Positions 51,291 through 60,968 of a stretch of 64,000 nt of DNA are shown here, in pieces. Each line of letters opens with the position of its first letter. Position 1 is the first letter of the stretch. The DNA lies in contig CACIBE010000009.1 in NCBI GenBank assembly GCA_902584805.1, forward strand, positions 1 through 64,000, given 5' to 3'. Position numbers and translations under genes: made by a program. The notes beneath the pieces were generated by a model that saw nothing but the letters and a program-made list of their open reading frames with translations, did no database searches and was not told the origin of the DNA. The DNA is from an uncultured Alphaproteobacteria bacterium (lineage in GTDB: Bacteria; Pseudomonadota; Alphaproteobacteria; HIMB59; GCA-002718135).

Positions 51291-52085
51291 ATGATTAGAG
51301 TTTTACTTATATTTATTTTAATATTCTTGATTAAGAATGCTCTAGCTGATGATAAACATATAACCATAGCAAGCACAACTTCTACAAACGATACGGGTTT
51401 ATTAGAATATATTAACAAAGAATTTGAAAAAAAATATAAAATAAAAGTCAGAGCATTATCTCTTGGAACAGGTCAGGCAATTAAAGTTGCAATGGATGGA
51501 AATGTTGAAATTTTATTAGTTCATCATAAAAAATCAGAGCTAGAATTTATGAATAAGGGATATGGCACCCTAAGATATGATTTGATGTATAATGATTTTG
51601 TCTTGATAGGACCAAAAAAAGATAACAAAACATGTTCTTCAATTGAAAATAAAATGATTGAAATAAAAAAATCAAAATTTTTATTTGTATCAAGAGGTGA
51701 TGAGAGTGGAACACACAAAAAGGAGAAAGAGCTTTGGGAATTATCAAATATAAATATACCATTTAAAGAAAATTGGTATCTCAGTGTTGGTCAGGGAATG
51801 GGCTCAACATTATTAATAGCTAATCAAAAGAATGCGTACACTCTAAGTGATCGTAGCACTTGGATAGCTTTTAATAAAAAAGAAAATCTACAAATTGTAT
51901 GTGAAAATTTACCACCATTATTTAATCAATATGGGATAATTTTAGTTAGCAATAAGATAAATAATAATTTAAATATTGAAGAAGCTAAAAAATATATTGA
52001 TTGGATTACATCAGAAGAAGCAAAAAAATTGATTAATAATTATCGAGTAAATGGAAAACAATTATTTTTCTTTAATCATAATTAG
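51291..52085 (+). CDS. Tungstate-binding-protein-like (TupA) ABC substrate-binding protein
   Basis: A 264-residue periplasmic binding protein. Signal peptide about 1-19 (cut after NALA). The mature part starts with ITIASTTSTNDTGLLEY, the TTST oxyanion-binding motif of TupA, followed by IKVRALSLGTGQAIKVAMDG and ILLVHHKKSELEFMNKGYG, all diagnostic of tungstate-binding proteins (or related PstS-like). The expected TupB permease and TupC ATPase are not beside it, so it is an orphan here. Confidence 0.85.
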   Translation: MIRVLLIFILIFLIKNALADDKHITIASTTSTNDTGLLEYINKEFEKKYKIKVRALSLGTGQAIKVAMDGNVEILLVHHKKSELEFMNKGYGTLRYDLMYNDFVLIGPKKDNKTCSSIENKMIEIKKSKFLFVSRGDESGTHKKEKELWELSNINIPFKENWYLSVGQGMGSTLLIANQKNAYTLSDRSTWIAFNKKENLQIVCENLPPLFNQYGIILVSNKINNNLNIEEAKKYIDWITSEEAKKLINNYRVNGKQLFFFNHN

Positions 52086-52864
52086 TTAATTCTACCAAAA
52101 AATGTTAATCTTGCATTTTCTGAAAGCATTGTGCCCTCTTCTTCATTATAATTAAGTGTTACTAATATTCTTGGTTTTTTAGACTCTACTGGTGTTACAC
52201 GATGCAAATAATTTCTACCATAAAATAATATAAGAGTACCGGCATCAACATCTGCTTTTTGTGGTAAAATTTTTCTATCTAAAATATCTTTAATATATGA
52301 TTTATCGATATAGTTTTCAGAAAAATTTCTACCTTTACTAACATATTCAAATTCACCACCTTTATCTGATGATTGTATCATTAAAGTGATAGCAAATGAT
52401 GCATTATCAAAATGCCATCCTAGCTGTTGTGATTTTTGATAATAATTATAATTTATGGAAGATAAGGTATCACTGTATGGATAAATATCTTTTAAATTTA
52501 AGACACCTTTTAAAAAATTTTTAAAAATATTTGATTGATATAAAATATTTAATTTTGATTGCTGATTTAACAGATCATGAGGGACACAACCTTTATCACT
52601 AACGACCTCTCTATTTAAAGGATCATTCAAGTCACTTAATTTATCTTGTTTATTAAGTAAGATGGTATGATTTTGAGAACAATAGAAAGCTTGATTTAAT
52701 AATCCATGTGCTTCAGTAATTAATTCACTTAAGCAGTCATTTGTTAAAAAATCATTTAATATTAGTATAGAATTTTTTTTAATTTCATCATTGCAATATT
52801 GTATATATTCATCGTTATCTATTGGATGTTTTGACTGATTAACTATATCAATTATGGTATTCAT
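52082..52864 (-). CDS. 2-oxoglutarate/Fe(II) dioxygenase
   Basis: A 260-residue enzyme of the 2OG-Fe(II) superfamily. Iron ligands: His and Asp in GWHFDNASF, distal His in NYLHRVTPV, followed by the Arg of KPRILVTLNYN that binds 2-oxoglutarate. DAGTLILFYGRNYLHRV is the typical C-terminal strand. Substrate unknown. The end overlaps the TupA-like gene end by 4 bp. Confidence 0.88.
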   Translation of the reverse strand: MNTIIDIVNQSKHPIDNDEYIQYCNDEIKKNSILILNDFLTNDCLSELITEAHGLLNQAFYCSQNHTILLNKQDKLSDLNDPLNREVVSDKGCVPHDLLNQQSKLNILYQSNIFKNFLKGVLNLKDIYPYSDTLSSINYNYYQKSQQLGWHFDNASFAITLMIQSSDKGGEFEYVSKGRNFSENYIDKSYIKDILDRKILPQKADVDAGTLILFYGRNYLHRVTPVESKKPRILVTLNYNEEEGTMLSENARLTFFGRIN

Positions 52865-52934
52865 TACTGACTTAATACTTATATACTAAAGTTGTAGATG
52901 TTAAATTTAAAAAATTTATATATATTTATTTAAT

Positions 52935-54323
52935 ATGGTTTGGAATTTTCAAGATAGTTATACGAAACTACCTAGTATTTTTTATAGTAAAGTTAATCCT
53001 GAAAATTTTAGTAATAAAAAATTAGTTTTGTTTAATAGTGATCTTGCAAGGGACTTAGATTTAGATTTTAGTAAATATGATGATGATGAAAAGTGTAATA
53101 TTCTTTTGGGAAAAAATAAATTAAATAAAAATTACTTTTCTCAAGCTTATGCTGGACATCAATTTGGAAATTTTACAATTTTAGGCGATGGTAGAGCAGT
53201 AATTATTGGTGAACATATTACTAATAATAAACAAAGGGTAGATATACAATTAAAAGGATCAGGACAGACACCCTACTCTAGAAATGGAGACGGAAAGGCT
53301 GCATTAGGTCCAATGATAAGGGAATACATATTGAGTGAAGCTATGCATAATCTTGGCATATCATCAACCAGAGCACTAGCTGTTATTACTACAGGTGAAA
53401 ATGTATTGCGTGATAGATTAGAGCCTGGTGCAATTTTAATTAGAGTTGCAAAATCGCATATTAGAGTGGGAACTTTTCAATTTGGAAGCCTTTTAAAAAA
53501 TAGAGAGGAATTTCAAAACTTTATATCTTATACAATTTCAAGGCTGTATCCTGATATAGATAATAATAATGATAAATATCTAAAATTTTATGAGACAATC
53601 TGTGATTTACAAATTAAGTTAGTCTTAGATTGGATGAGAGTTGGTTTTATTCATGGCGTTATGAATACCGATAATATGTCTTTATCTGGTGAAACTATAG
53701 ATTATGGTCCAGCAGCATATTTGGATGAATATAATCCAAAAAAAGTTTTTAGCTCAATTGATAAAATGGGAAGATATTCTTTTGAAAATCAATCAAAAAT
53801 AACGTTGTGGAATTTAGCAAGATTTGCTGAAACTTTTCTTCATTTAATTGATTCAAATGAGAAAACAGCAATTGAAAAAATCGAAGATATATTAAATAAA
53901 TATAAAAAATTATTTGATAAATCTTGGTTAACAATGATGTCTATGAAATTAAATTTAGATACGAATAATAATAACGAAGAAATTGTTAAAGAATTTCTAG
54001 ATTTGATGCATATTTATAAACTTGATTATACAAATACATTTTTAGATTTAGAAAATAATACCCTTGATAAAAAAATTTTTAAAAATTGGGAAGAAAAATA
54101 TAAATACAATAAAATAAGAAAATTTAAAAATGTTAATCCTCAAATTATACCTAGAAATCATATTATTGAAGAAATAATTAATGAAGTGTACAGCAATAAT
54201 TACAGTCAGTTATATGAATTCGAAAAATTACTAAAAAATCCTTATGAGAAAATAGAAAATAAAAAATATATTGCACCACCTCTTGAAAGTGAAAAAGTAT
54301 TTGAAACTTTTTGTGGTACTTAA
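52935..54323 (+). CDS. selO: SelO protein adenylyltransferase (YdiU)
   Basis: Pseudokinase-fold AMPylating enzyme, 462 residues, which transfers AMP from ATP to protein hydroxyls. Diagnostic sequence: YAGHQFGNFTILGDGRAVI, DIQLKGSGQTPYSRNGDGKAALGPMIREYILSEAMH, RVAKSHIRVGTFQFG, and the metal-binding FIHGVMNTDNMSLSGETIDYGP. The C-terminus FETFCGT carries a single cysteine, as in many non-selenocysteine bacterial SelO proteins. Length is slightly below the E. coli protein. Its 3' end abuts the M81 gene. Confidence 0.95.
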   Translation: MVWNFQDSYTKLPSIFYSKVNPENFSNKKLVLFNSDLARDLDLDFSKYDDDEKCNILLGKNKLNKNYFSQAYAGHQFGNFTILGDGRAVIIGEHITNNKQRVDIQLKGSGQTPYSRNGDGKAALGPMIREYILSEAMHNLGISSTRALAVITTGENVLRDRLEPGAILIRVAKSHIRVGTFQFGSLLKNREEFQNFISYTISRLYPDIDNNNDKYLKFYETICDLQIKLVLDWMRVGFIHGVMNTDNMSLSGETIDYGPAAYLDEYNPKKVFSSIDKMGRYSFENQSKITLWNLARFAETFLHLIDSNEKTAIEKIEDILNKYKKLFDKSWLTMMSMKLNLDTNNNNEEIVKEFLDLMHIYKLDYTNTFLDLENNTLDKKIFKNWEEKYKYNKIRKFKNVNPQIIPRNHIIEEIINEVYSNNYSQLYEFEKLLKNPYEKIENKKYIAPPLESEKVFETFCGT

Positions 54324-55700
54324 TTAAATAGCTATATTATATCTAAAATTTTTTTGAAAAGGATAAATTGGTTTTTCCCTAAATAAATTTTTAATTCTTT
54401 TAAAATCTTGGGTAACAAATCCATCTGTTAAAATCATAAAATTATCTGCTTTAAGTTTTTTAAGTTCTGGTGAAAGATATCCTGATTTTACAATCAATAT
54501 TTTATATTTTTTTAAATTTATATTTAATTCCCTAAAATCACTTAGATAATGAAAAGGTTTTCTGTATTTAGTAAAAATTACTGTATTATTATTAGAGATT
54601 ACAATAGCATTATCATTTTTTAGATAAAATTTATCAATTGAAATAGAAATTTTCTTTTTTGAGATACTATCTTTTATGACAATTTTGTTTTTTTTATTTT
54701 TTAACTCTCTAAAAATTTCTTCATTATAAATTCCTGCAAATAGTGTGTTCTCTATCTTGTTTTTAAATACGTGCTCTAATACATCTATTCTACTACCTAC
54801 TCCTCCAGCTGTTGGATTGTCTCCGCTATCGGCTAAAATTGTAAATCTTTTTTTATTAACTACATGAAAAATCTTATTTAACTTATAAGATTTCATATCA
54901 TAAACTAAATTAAACCTATTATTCCAATAACTTAGTGCTATTTTCTTACAAATTCTTTTACCGATATTAATATCTGTACAATTTACAATTGCAGAAGCTG
55001 TTGCCCTCTTAGTATCAGCCCAAACATATCCTATAAGTAAATTACAATCATTAATCCCATTCAATTTATTAAAAATATTAAGATTTTTATAAATTTTTTT
55101 ACATGGCTCAACCATTGTAGATGACATTTCGCCTGAAACTAAAACTGGTATTTTTTCCCAAATAATATGATTTTTTTTATTTTTTAATATTCCATCAATT
55201 AACATTTTCAATGCCCTTGAATAAGTTTGCTTAACGTCAATATGTGGGGCTGTTTTATATGCTGCAAAATAATCAATATTTTTTATAATTGAATCAGTCA
55301 TCTGCCCGTGAAGATCATAAGATAATGATATTTTACAGTTTTTAGATACTTTAGAGCGAATTTTTTTAATAAAAAAACCTTCGGGATCACTAATACCTTT
55401 GACATACATAGCACCATGCATGATTAGCAAAATACCATCAGCAGGTTTTGATTTTATTAAATCATTTATGATATTGTTAATTGTTTTTAAAAAAAATTTT
55501 TTATCTACAGGCCCACCAGGTAAACTTCTATAAAATTTATTTGGTACAAATGTTATATTATTATGTTTGGAATATGAAAAATTTATATATTTTAAAAGTT
55601 TTTTTCCACTTAAAACCTCAAAATCTTTTTTATTTTGTATTAATGTTGAATAAGAGCAGCATTCAGTACTAATACCGCAAATAAAAATTTTTTTTTTCAT
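54324..55700 (-). CDS. M81 family metallopeptidase (MlrC-like)
   Basis: A 458-residue zinc peptidase of the MlrC/M81 family. Key segments: GILLIMHGAMYVKGISDPEGFF, the zinc-ligand SLSYDLHGQMTD, AAYKTAPHIDVKQTYSRA, and ADSGDNPTAGGVGSR. Family enzymes cleave linear microcystin, and other members may open small cyclic amides such as hydantoins; the natural substrate here is unknown. It lies 4 bp downstream of the PCD gene on the same strand and is at the 3' end of the long minus-strand series. Confidence 0.88.
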   Translation of the reverse strand: MKKKIFICGISTECCSYSTLIQNKKDFEVLSGKKLLKYINFSYSKHNNITFVPNKFYRSLPGGPVDKKFFLKTINNIINDLIKSKPADGILLIMHGAMYVKGISDPEGFFIKKIRSKVSKNCKISLSYDLHGQMTDSIIKNIDYFAAYKTAPHIDVKQTYSRALKMLIDGILKNKKNHIIWEKIPVLVSGEMSSTMVEPCKKIYKNLNIFNKLNGINDCNLLIGYVWADTKRATASAIVNCTDINIGKRICKKIALSYWNNRFNLVYDMKSYKLNKIFHVVNKKRFTILADSGDNPTAGGVGSRIDVLEHVFKNKIENTLFAGIYNEEIFRELKNKKNKIVIKDSISKKKISISIDKFYLKNDNAIVISNNNTVIFTKYRKPFHYLSDFRELNINLKKYKILIVKSGYLSPELKKLKADNFMILTDGFVTQDFKRIKNLFREKPIYPFQKNFRYNIAI

Positions 55701-55704
55701 TAAA

Positions 55705-56052
55705 TTAACTTTTAATTAAATCAATTTTGGAAGCTAATATAAAATCATTAACTGATAATCCCTCTATTGCGTGAGTATGGACCATAACTAAACAATAACC
55801 CCATCCTATTGATATATCGGGGTGATGACCTTCTTTTTCTGCTACTTCTCCTACTTCATTTGCAAATGATATCGCTTTTTTAAAATTGCTAAATTTAAAT
55901 TTTTTGAAAATCATTTCTTGATTATCATTGACTGACCATTCATTAAGTTCAGATAAGAATTTACTAATTTCTTGATAATCTAATTTAGGAGTGTTTCCAT
56001 TGCATGGTTCGCACTTTCCTGAAGATAAAGGTTTATTCATAAAATCTGGCAC
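55705..56052 (-). CDS. Pterin-4a-carbinolamine dehydratase
   Basis: A 115-residue PCD/DCoH protein. Core motif EKEGHHPDISIGWGYCLVMVHTHAIEGLSVNDFILASKID contains the catalytic HHP and the downstream His. The N-terminal FLSELNEWSVNDNQEMIFKKFKFSNF is typical. It dehydrates tetrahydrobiopterin carbinolamine after aromatic-ring hydroxylation, or may serve another pterin. The start overlaps the SMP-30 gene by 20 bp. Confidence 0.92.
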   Translation of the reverse strand: MPDFMNKPLSSGKCEPCNGNTPKLDYQEISKFLSELNEWSVNDNQEMIFKKFKFSNFKKAISFANEVGEVAEKEGHHPDISIGWGYCLVMVHTHAIEGLSVNDFILASKIDLIKS

Positions 56053-56986
56053 CTTGTTGATTTAATTCAATTGAATATAAACTAGTTGTAGCTGTTATGA
56101 ACAAGATATTTCCTTCCACTCCTCCAAATTCTAAATTTGATACTAATTCAGGGATTATAAGTTGCCCAATTAATTCGTTTTGAGGATTAAAACATTTAAT
56201 TGCTTTTCCTGCACTTGTCCAAACATTACCATCTTTATCACATCTAAAACCATCGGAGAAAAAGGGTTTAAAATCATAAATTAATTTTCTGTTAATGGGT
56301 AATCCGTCTACCATATCATAAACATACAAATGTTTGATATTTTCTCCAGTATCTGCAACATATAGTTTTTTTTCGTCTGGAGAAATGGCAATTCCATTTG
56401 GTCTATCAAGGTCGTCAATCATAACTTTTAAAGTATTTAGTTTAGGATCAAAAGAAAACACATTACAGCCACCATATTCTTGCTCACCAGGATATCCCTC
56501 ATAATCTGATAGAATACCATAAGGCGGATCTGTAAACCAAATTGTATCATCCGATTTAACAAATAGGTCATTTGGCGAGTTAAGTTTCTTATCATTATAA
56601 TTATCAACTAAGACTTCCACTTCTAAATTATCATTAGTTTTATAGATACATCTTCCTCCATGTGAACAAGAAATTACATTCTCTTCTTTATCAATAGTAT
56701 TTCCATTACAATAGTTGGAGGGATTCTTATATTCAGATACTATATCATTTGATAACTTTAGCATCCTGTTATTTGGTATATCGCTCCAGACTAATGTATC
56801 TAAATGAGGAATATAAGCCGGTCCTTCACCCCATAACATTCCAGAAAAAACTTTTTTAACTTCAGTAGATTTTACATAATTATTGAATTGATCAGTATTT
56901 TCTACATGTTCATTATATTTATTTTTGTAAGCATAACTTGGATTTCTTGGATCTAAATCGGCAGGTAATAATTTTTTATCTGACAT
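56033..56986 (-). CDS. SMP-30/gluconolactonase-family lactonase
   Basis: A six-bladed beta-propeller lactonase, 317 residues. Metal ligands are visible as Glu in LWGEGPAYI, Asn in LNSPNDLFVK, Asn in DRPNGIAISP, and Asp in FSDGFRCDKDGNVWTS. Such enzymes hydrolyse sugar-acid lactones (gluconolactone, galactonolactone, xylonolactone). No signal peptide. It starts 1 bp after a HIBADH-like dehydrogenase and overlaps the pterin dehydratase gene. It probably works in sugar-acid catabolism. Confidence 0.92.
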   Translation of the reverse strand: MSDKKLLPADLDPRNPSYAYKNKYNEHVENTDQFNNYVKSTEVKKVFSGMLWGEGPAYIPHLDTLVWSDIPNNRMLKLSNDIVSEYKNPSNYCNGNTIDKEENVISCSHGGRCIYKTNDNLEVEVLVDNYNDKKLNSPNDLFVKSDDTIWFTDPPYGILSDYEGYPGEQEYGGCNVFSFDPKLNTLKVMIDDLDRPNGIAISPDEKKLYVADTGENIKHLYVYDMVDGLPINRKLIYDFKPFFSDGFRCDKDGNVWTSAGKAIKCFNPQNELIGQLIIPELVSNLEFGGVEGNILFITATTSLYSIELNQQGARFYE

Positions 56987-56987
56987 A

Positions 56988-57923
56988 TTATACTTCTACA
57001 CCTTTTTGCTTTTTTTGTTTATCAATTAATTGTTTTGGGAAATTTTTTGCTCTTAATTTAATTTTTGCATCTTTTTCAATTAATTTAATAATACTAGTAC
57101 TAAATGATCTTTCACCTAAAATTTTGATACCAAGTTTAAATTTTTTACTTAGATAATTTCCCAGTTCTAATTTTATATTTTTTCCAAGTTTATTAAAAAG
57201 ATTTATATCTTTATTGACTAGATCCATTGTAAATCCAACATCATAACTGCCTCCAAGTATGACCTTTGTTTCAGTTTCATTTACAAAACTATTCCCAGAG
57301 CTTATTTTTATCGCTTTATACGTTAAACCTAAGTCAATTTTATTTTTTTTTGCAACACTCAAAGCCTCACCTATACCTATTAAATGTAATGATGCTAAAT
57401 AATTTGTAATCACTTTTAATATTGAGGCATTTCCAATTTTTCCGCAGTATAAAATTTCATGACCAAGCAATGATAAAATTGGGAAACATTTTTTGAAAGT
57501 TGATTTTTTGCCTGCAGCTAAAATAGATATATTCCCTGATTTAGCTCTATGTTCTCCTCCGGTAATAGGACATTCTAATACTTTTCCACCTTTGTTAGTT
57601 ACTTTCTTGGATAAACTTATCATATCGTTTTTATCTGTAGTACTCATCTCAATCCAGATATGTTTTTTAGTTAAATATTTTAATATAGTTTTTAAAACGT
57701 TGCTTACCGCTTTTGGTGAAGGTAAACAAGTTATTATAATATCACTCTTTTCAGTTAATTCTTTTAAGGTTTTACAAGGCTTGTTTTTTAGATTTTTTAA
57801 TCTTGAATAAGATTGATTATTTTTATCATACACAAATACATTATTATTTGATTTTAATAAATTATTTGCAAGGTTTGAACCAACGTTTCCTACACCTATG
57901 AAACCAATAGATTCTGATTTCAT
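56988..57923 (-). CDS. 3-hydroxyisobutyrate-dehydrogenase-like NAD(P) oxidoreductase
   Basis: A 311-residue beta-hydroxyacid dehydrogenase: Rossmann motif GFIGVGNVGSNLANNLL, substrate-binding ECPITGGEHRAKSGNISILAAG (usual DAPVSGG region), and the catalytic lysine in LKVITNYLASLHLIGIGEAL. Could reduce tartronate semialdehyde or act on 3-hydroxyacids. The start overlaps the MBL hydrolase stop by 4 bp, and it is followed by the lactonase gene. Confidence 0.92.
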   Translation of the reverse strand: MKSESIGFIGVGNVGSNLANNLLKSNNNVFVYDKNNQSYSRLKNLKNKPCKTLKELTEKSDIIITCLPSPKAVSNVLKTILKYLTKKHIWIEMSTTDKNDMISLSKKVTNKGGKVLECPITGGEHRAKSGNISILAAGKKSTFKKCFPILSLLGHEILYCGKIGNASILKVITNYLASLHLIGIGEALSVAKKNKIDLGLTYKAIKISSGNSFVNETETKVILGGSYDVGFTMDLVNKDINLFNKLGKNIKLELGNYLSKKFKLGIKILGERSFSTSIIKLIEKDAKIKLRAKNFPKQLIDKQKKQKGVEV

Positions 57924-58672
57924 AAATCAATAATCATTCCATCATATCCAGGTTTAACATTTGTTGGGCACTTAGTTATTAATTCTTTTTCATCTAGTAA
58001 AGCTGTCATATGAGTAAAAATAGTTTGTTTTGGTTTAATATAAGAAATGAAATCCATTATTTGATCAAATCCAGCGTGTGAAGGATGCGAATCCTCTCTT
58101 AACAAACCAACTATCCATAGATCAAGATTTTTTAATTTATCAATATCATTATTATAAAATTTTTTTAAATCTGTAGAATAAGCAAAATTTCCAATCTTGT
58201 ATGTTTGCACATCAATAGAACCATGATTATGTTTAAATGTTTCAATATTTATATTCTGAAAATTTATACTAGAATCTAATTCTTTAATTTCCATAAATGG
58301 TAAATAATCTTTTTCTCCTTTAAAAATATATTTATAATTTGTCTCCATCTCAGGGATCATTTCTTTTGGCATATATGCAGGAATAATTTTTTTATTTATC
58401 AAAGACATTGCTCTCATATCTGGCACACCTGATGTATGATCAGAATGAATATGGGTATAAAGTACCGCATCAATATCTGTACATTTTGCATTATAAAGTT
58501 GCTGTCTAAGGTCTGGACTAGTATCAATTAAAATATTTGTATTTTTATATTCTATAAGTACTGATGATCTTGTTCTGAAATTTCTTTTATTATTAAGATC
58601 AATATTACCATGTCTATTCCATGCTAAAGGTGATCCGAAAGAACCTCCGCAACCTAACATAGTAATTTTCAT
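57920..58672 (-). CDS. MBL-fold metallohydrolase (PhnP-like)
   Basis: A 250-residue metallo-beta-lactamase-fold phosphodiesterase. N-terminal MLGCGGSFGSP, metal-binding HIHSDHTSGVPDMR, a later FKHNHGSI, and NFAYSTDLKK. These match the YcbJ/PhnP-like proteins often found directly after tatD in alphaproteobacteria. Likely substrate is a cyclic nucleotide or phosphodiester. The start overlaps the tatD stop by 1 bp. Confidence 0.92.
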   Translation of the reverse strand: MKITMLGCGGSFGSPLAWNRHGNIDLNNKRNFRTRSSVLIEYKNTNILIDTSPDLRQQLYNAKCTDIDAVLYTHIHSDHTSGVPDMRAMSLINKKIIPAYMPKEMIPEMETNYKYIFKGEKDYLPFMEIKELDSSINFQNINIETFKHNHGSIDVQTYKIGNFAYSTDLKKFYNNDIDKLKNLDLWIVGLLREDSHPSHAGFDQIMDFISYIKPKQTIFTHMTALLDEKELITKCPTNVKPGYDGMIIDL

Positions 58673-59454
58673 TACAGATAATTATCTCTTTTAGCCTTCG
58701 TAAACAAATTAAAAAAATTATTATCAGTAATTTTTTCAAATTCTTCTAAGGATATTTTAAAAAATTTTGCCAGATATTCAGCTGTGTGTTTTACAAAAGA
58801 TGGCTCATTAACTTTACCTCTCATTGGTTCAGGTGCTAAAAATGGACTATCAGTTTCTATAAGTATAGAATCTAAAGGAGCGTCCTTAATTATATCTCTT
58901 AAACTTGATGCATTTTTAAATGTTATTATTCCAGAAATAGAAATGTAGTAGTTATTCTCTAAACAAAAATTTAGTAGTTGTTTTGAACCTGTAAAACAGT
59001 GAAAAATTAGTTTTAAATTATTTGATTTATAATTTTTTAAAATATCTACAATTTCTTTTTCAGAATTTCTCTGATGTATGATTAATGGTAATGAATGTTT
59101 TATTGATGCTTCAATATGGGTTTCAAATACTTGTGTTTGTTCTTTGAGGTGGTTTTGGCTATGATATAAATCAATACCTGTCTCTCCTATTCCTATAACT
59201 TTTTCATTTTTACAAGCAATATCAAAATTTTGTAATTGAATTTGATTAAATGTATCAACCTTATCAGGATGAAGACCATATGAAAGATAAACAGAGTTAT
59301 AGTTTTTTATTAAATTAAGATGGTCTTCAAAGTCTTCAGGATCAGTATTTATTGATAATATTGAAGTTATATTATTTAGTTTTGAATTATTAATAATATT
59401 ATGAAAATTTTCTGCTAATTCATTAAAATTGAGGTGGCAATGTGAGTCAATCAT
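58672..59454 (-). CDS. tatD: TatD-family DNase
   Basis: Metal-dependent DNase of 260 residues, TIM-barrel fold. Metal ligands: DSHCHLNF at the N-terminus, GIGETGIDLYHS, LIIHQRNS, FHCFTGS and IETDSPFLAPEPMRG. TatD degrades DNA and may act in repair or DNA turnover. Located between metG and the MBL hydrolase, an order conserved in many alphaproteobacteria. The start overlaps the metG end by 8 bp. Confidence 0.95.
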   Translation of the reverse strand: MIDSHCHLNFNELAENFHNIINNSKLNNITSILSINTDPEDFEDHLNLIKNYNSVYLSYGLHPDKVDTFNQIQLQNFDIACKNEKVIGIGETGIDLYHSQNHLKEQTQVFETHIEASIKHSLPLIIHQRNSEKEIVDILKNYKSNNLKLIFHCFTGSKQLLNFCLENNYYISISGIITFKNASSLRDIIKDAPLDSILIETDSPFLAPEPMRGKVNEPSFVKHTAEYLAKFFKISLEEFEKITDNNFFNLFTKAKRDNYL

Positions 59455-60967
59455 TCAATATTCTTGGAAATATTGGTTCTGGATTATTTATTTTTATATT
59501 TTGATTGATTAGTTTAGTAAAATTCTCAAATTTATTATTGTTCATATTATAATTAAAAATATTAAGAATTTTTTTTGAACTAGTTGGTATTATTGGATAG
59601 AGCATTATAGCTGATTTAATAATTATATTTGTAACAATATATAAAACTTCTTCCATTCTAATTTTATTTGTTTTTTTCAATGCCCATGGTGCTTGAGTGT
59701 CTACATATGCGTTACCAGCAGATATTAATTCCAAGACAGACTTGATTGCTCTATCAATTTGTTGATTATTCATAAATTTACAATATTCATCAAATTTATT
59801 CTGAAGAATATTAATTAAATCCTGATCTTCATTAGTTAAATTTTCTGCTGGCTTTAGTATAGAATCATTATTTTTCACAGCAAATGATGAAATCCTTTGA
59901 ACTAAGTTACCAAAATTATTTGATAAATCAGCATTAATTCTATTTGCGATAGCTTTTTTTGAAAAATCTCCATCATTTCCAAAGGGTACTTCTCTAAATA
60001 AAAAAAATCTTATTTGATCCAAACCATACTCATCAATTATTTCATAAGGATCAATAACATTGCCAAGTGATTTAGAAATTTTTTGTCCTTCATTTGTCCA
60101 CCATCCGTGCGCAAATATTCTTTTAGGAGGCTCGATGCCTGCAGCCATTAAGAAAGCTGGCCAATACACTGCATGAAATCTTAATATGTCTTTCCCCACA
60201 ATGTGTGTTGCAGGCCAAAATTGTTTATAATTTTTATTATTTATATCTGGATAACCAATTGCAGTTAAGTAGTTACATAATGCATCAATCCAAACATACA
60301 TAACATGCTTCGAATTATTGGGTACGGGAACTCCCCAGTTAAAAGTTGTTCTTGAGATAGAAAGATCTTTTAATCCACCTTTAATAAAACTTAATACTTC
60401 ATTATATCTTGTTTTTGGTAAGATTGATTCTGGATTTTTTTCATAATAATCGATTAACTTATTCTGCCATTCTGAAAGTTTAAAAAAATAACTTTCCTCC
60501 TTGACCCACTCTACAGGTGATCCATTATCCGTAACATATTTACCATCAATCTTTTTTAATTCATTTTCTAAATAAAATGCTTCATCTCTAACTGAGTACC
60601 AACCTTCATAATTTGAAAGATATATTTGATTATTTTTTTCTAATTGTTTCCAAAGTTCTTGTGCAGCTTTAATGTGTCTTTCTTCAGTAGTTCTTATAAA
60701 ATCATCAATTTCACATCCTAAAAAAGGTATTAAATTAATAAAATTAACTGAAAGTTTATCGACGAATTCTTTTGGTTTTAAATTTGAATTAATAGCAGCT
60801 TTTTCTACTTTTTGACCATGTTCATCTGTACCTGTTAAAAAGAATACATTATTTCCTAATAATTTATTATATCGCGCAATAATATCGCAGGCTATACTTG
60901 TATAAGCATGACCTATATGAGGAATATCATTAGTGTAGTAAATTGGAGTAGTTATATAAAAATTCAT
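59447..60967 (-). CDS. metG: Methionyl-tRNA synthetase
   Basis: Class I aminoacyl-tRNA synthetase, 506 residues. The HIGH motif appears as PHIGHAY near residue 16, the KMSKS loop as KISKSLGN, and TGTDEHGQKVEKAA and HVMYVWIDALCNYLTAIGYP are hallmark stretches. The protein lacks a C-terminal tRNA-binding domain, as is usual for the short alphaproteobacterial form. It sits 1 bp from holB in the conserved tmk-holB-metG-tatD order. Confidence 0.98.
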   Translation of the reverse strand: MNFYITTPIYYTNDIPHIGHAYTSIACDIIARYNKLLGNNVFFLTGTDEHGQKVEKAAINSNLKPKEFVDKLSVNFINLIPFLGCEIDDFIRTTEERHIKAAQELWKQLEKNNQIYLSNYEGWYSVRDEAFYLENELKKIDGKYVTDNGSPVEWVKEESYFFKLSEWQNKLIDYYEKNPESILPKTRYNEVLSFIKGGLKDLSISRTTFNWGVPVPNNSKHVMYVWIDALCNYLTAIGYPDINNKNYKQFWPATHIVGKDILRFHAVYWPAFLMAAGIEPPKRIFAHGWWTNEGQKISKSLGNVIDPYEIIDEYGLDQIRFFLFREVPFGNDGDFSKKAIANRINADLSNNFGNLVQRISSFAVKNNDSILKPAENLTNEDQDLINILQNKFDEYCKFMNNQQIDRAIKSVLELISAGNAYVDTQAPWALKKTNKIRMEEVLYIVTNIIIKSAIMLYPIIPTSSKKILNIFNYNMNNNKFENFTKLINQNIKINNPEPIFPRILND

Positions 60968-60968
60968 T

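Noticed and set aside
51524-51762. Two minus-strand frames inside the TupA-like gene
   Set aside because: Both lie fully within a recognised gene, overlap each other, and show no family-like sequence.
54280-54323. Truncation of SelO
   Set aside because: The protein ends FETFCGT, which is a normal end for bacterial SelO without selenocysteine, and the catalytic residues are present.
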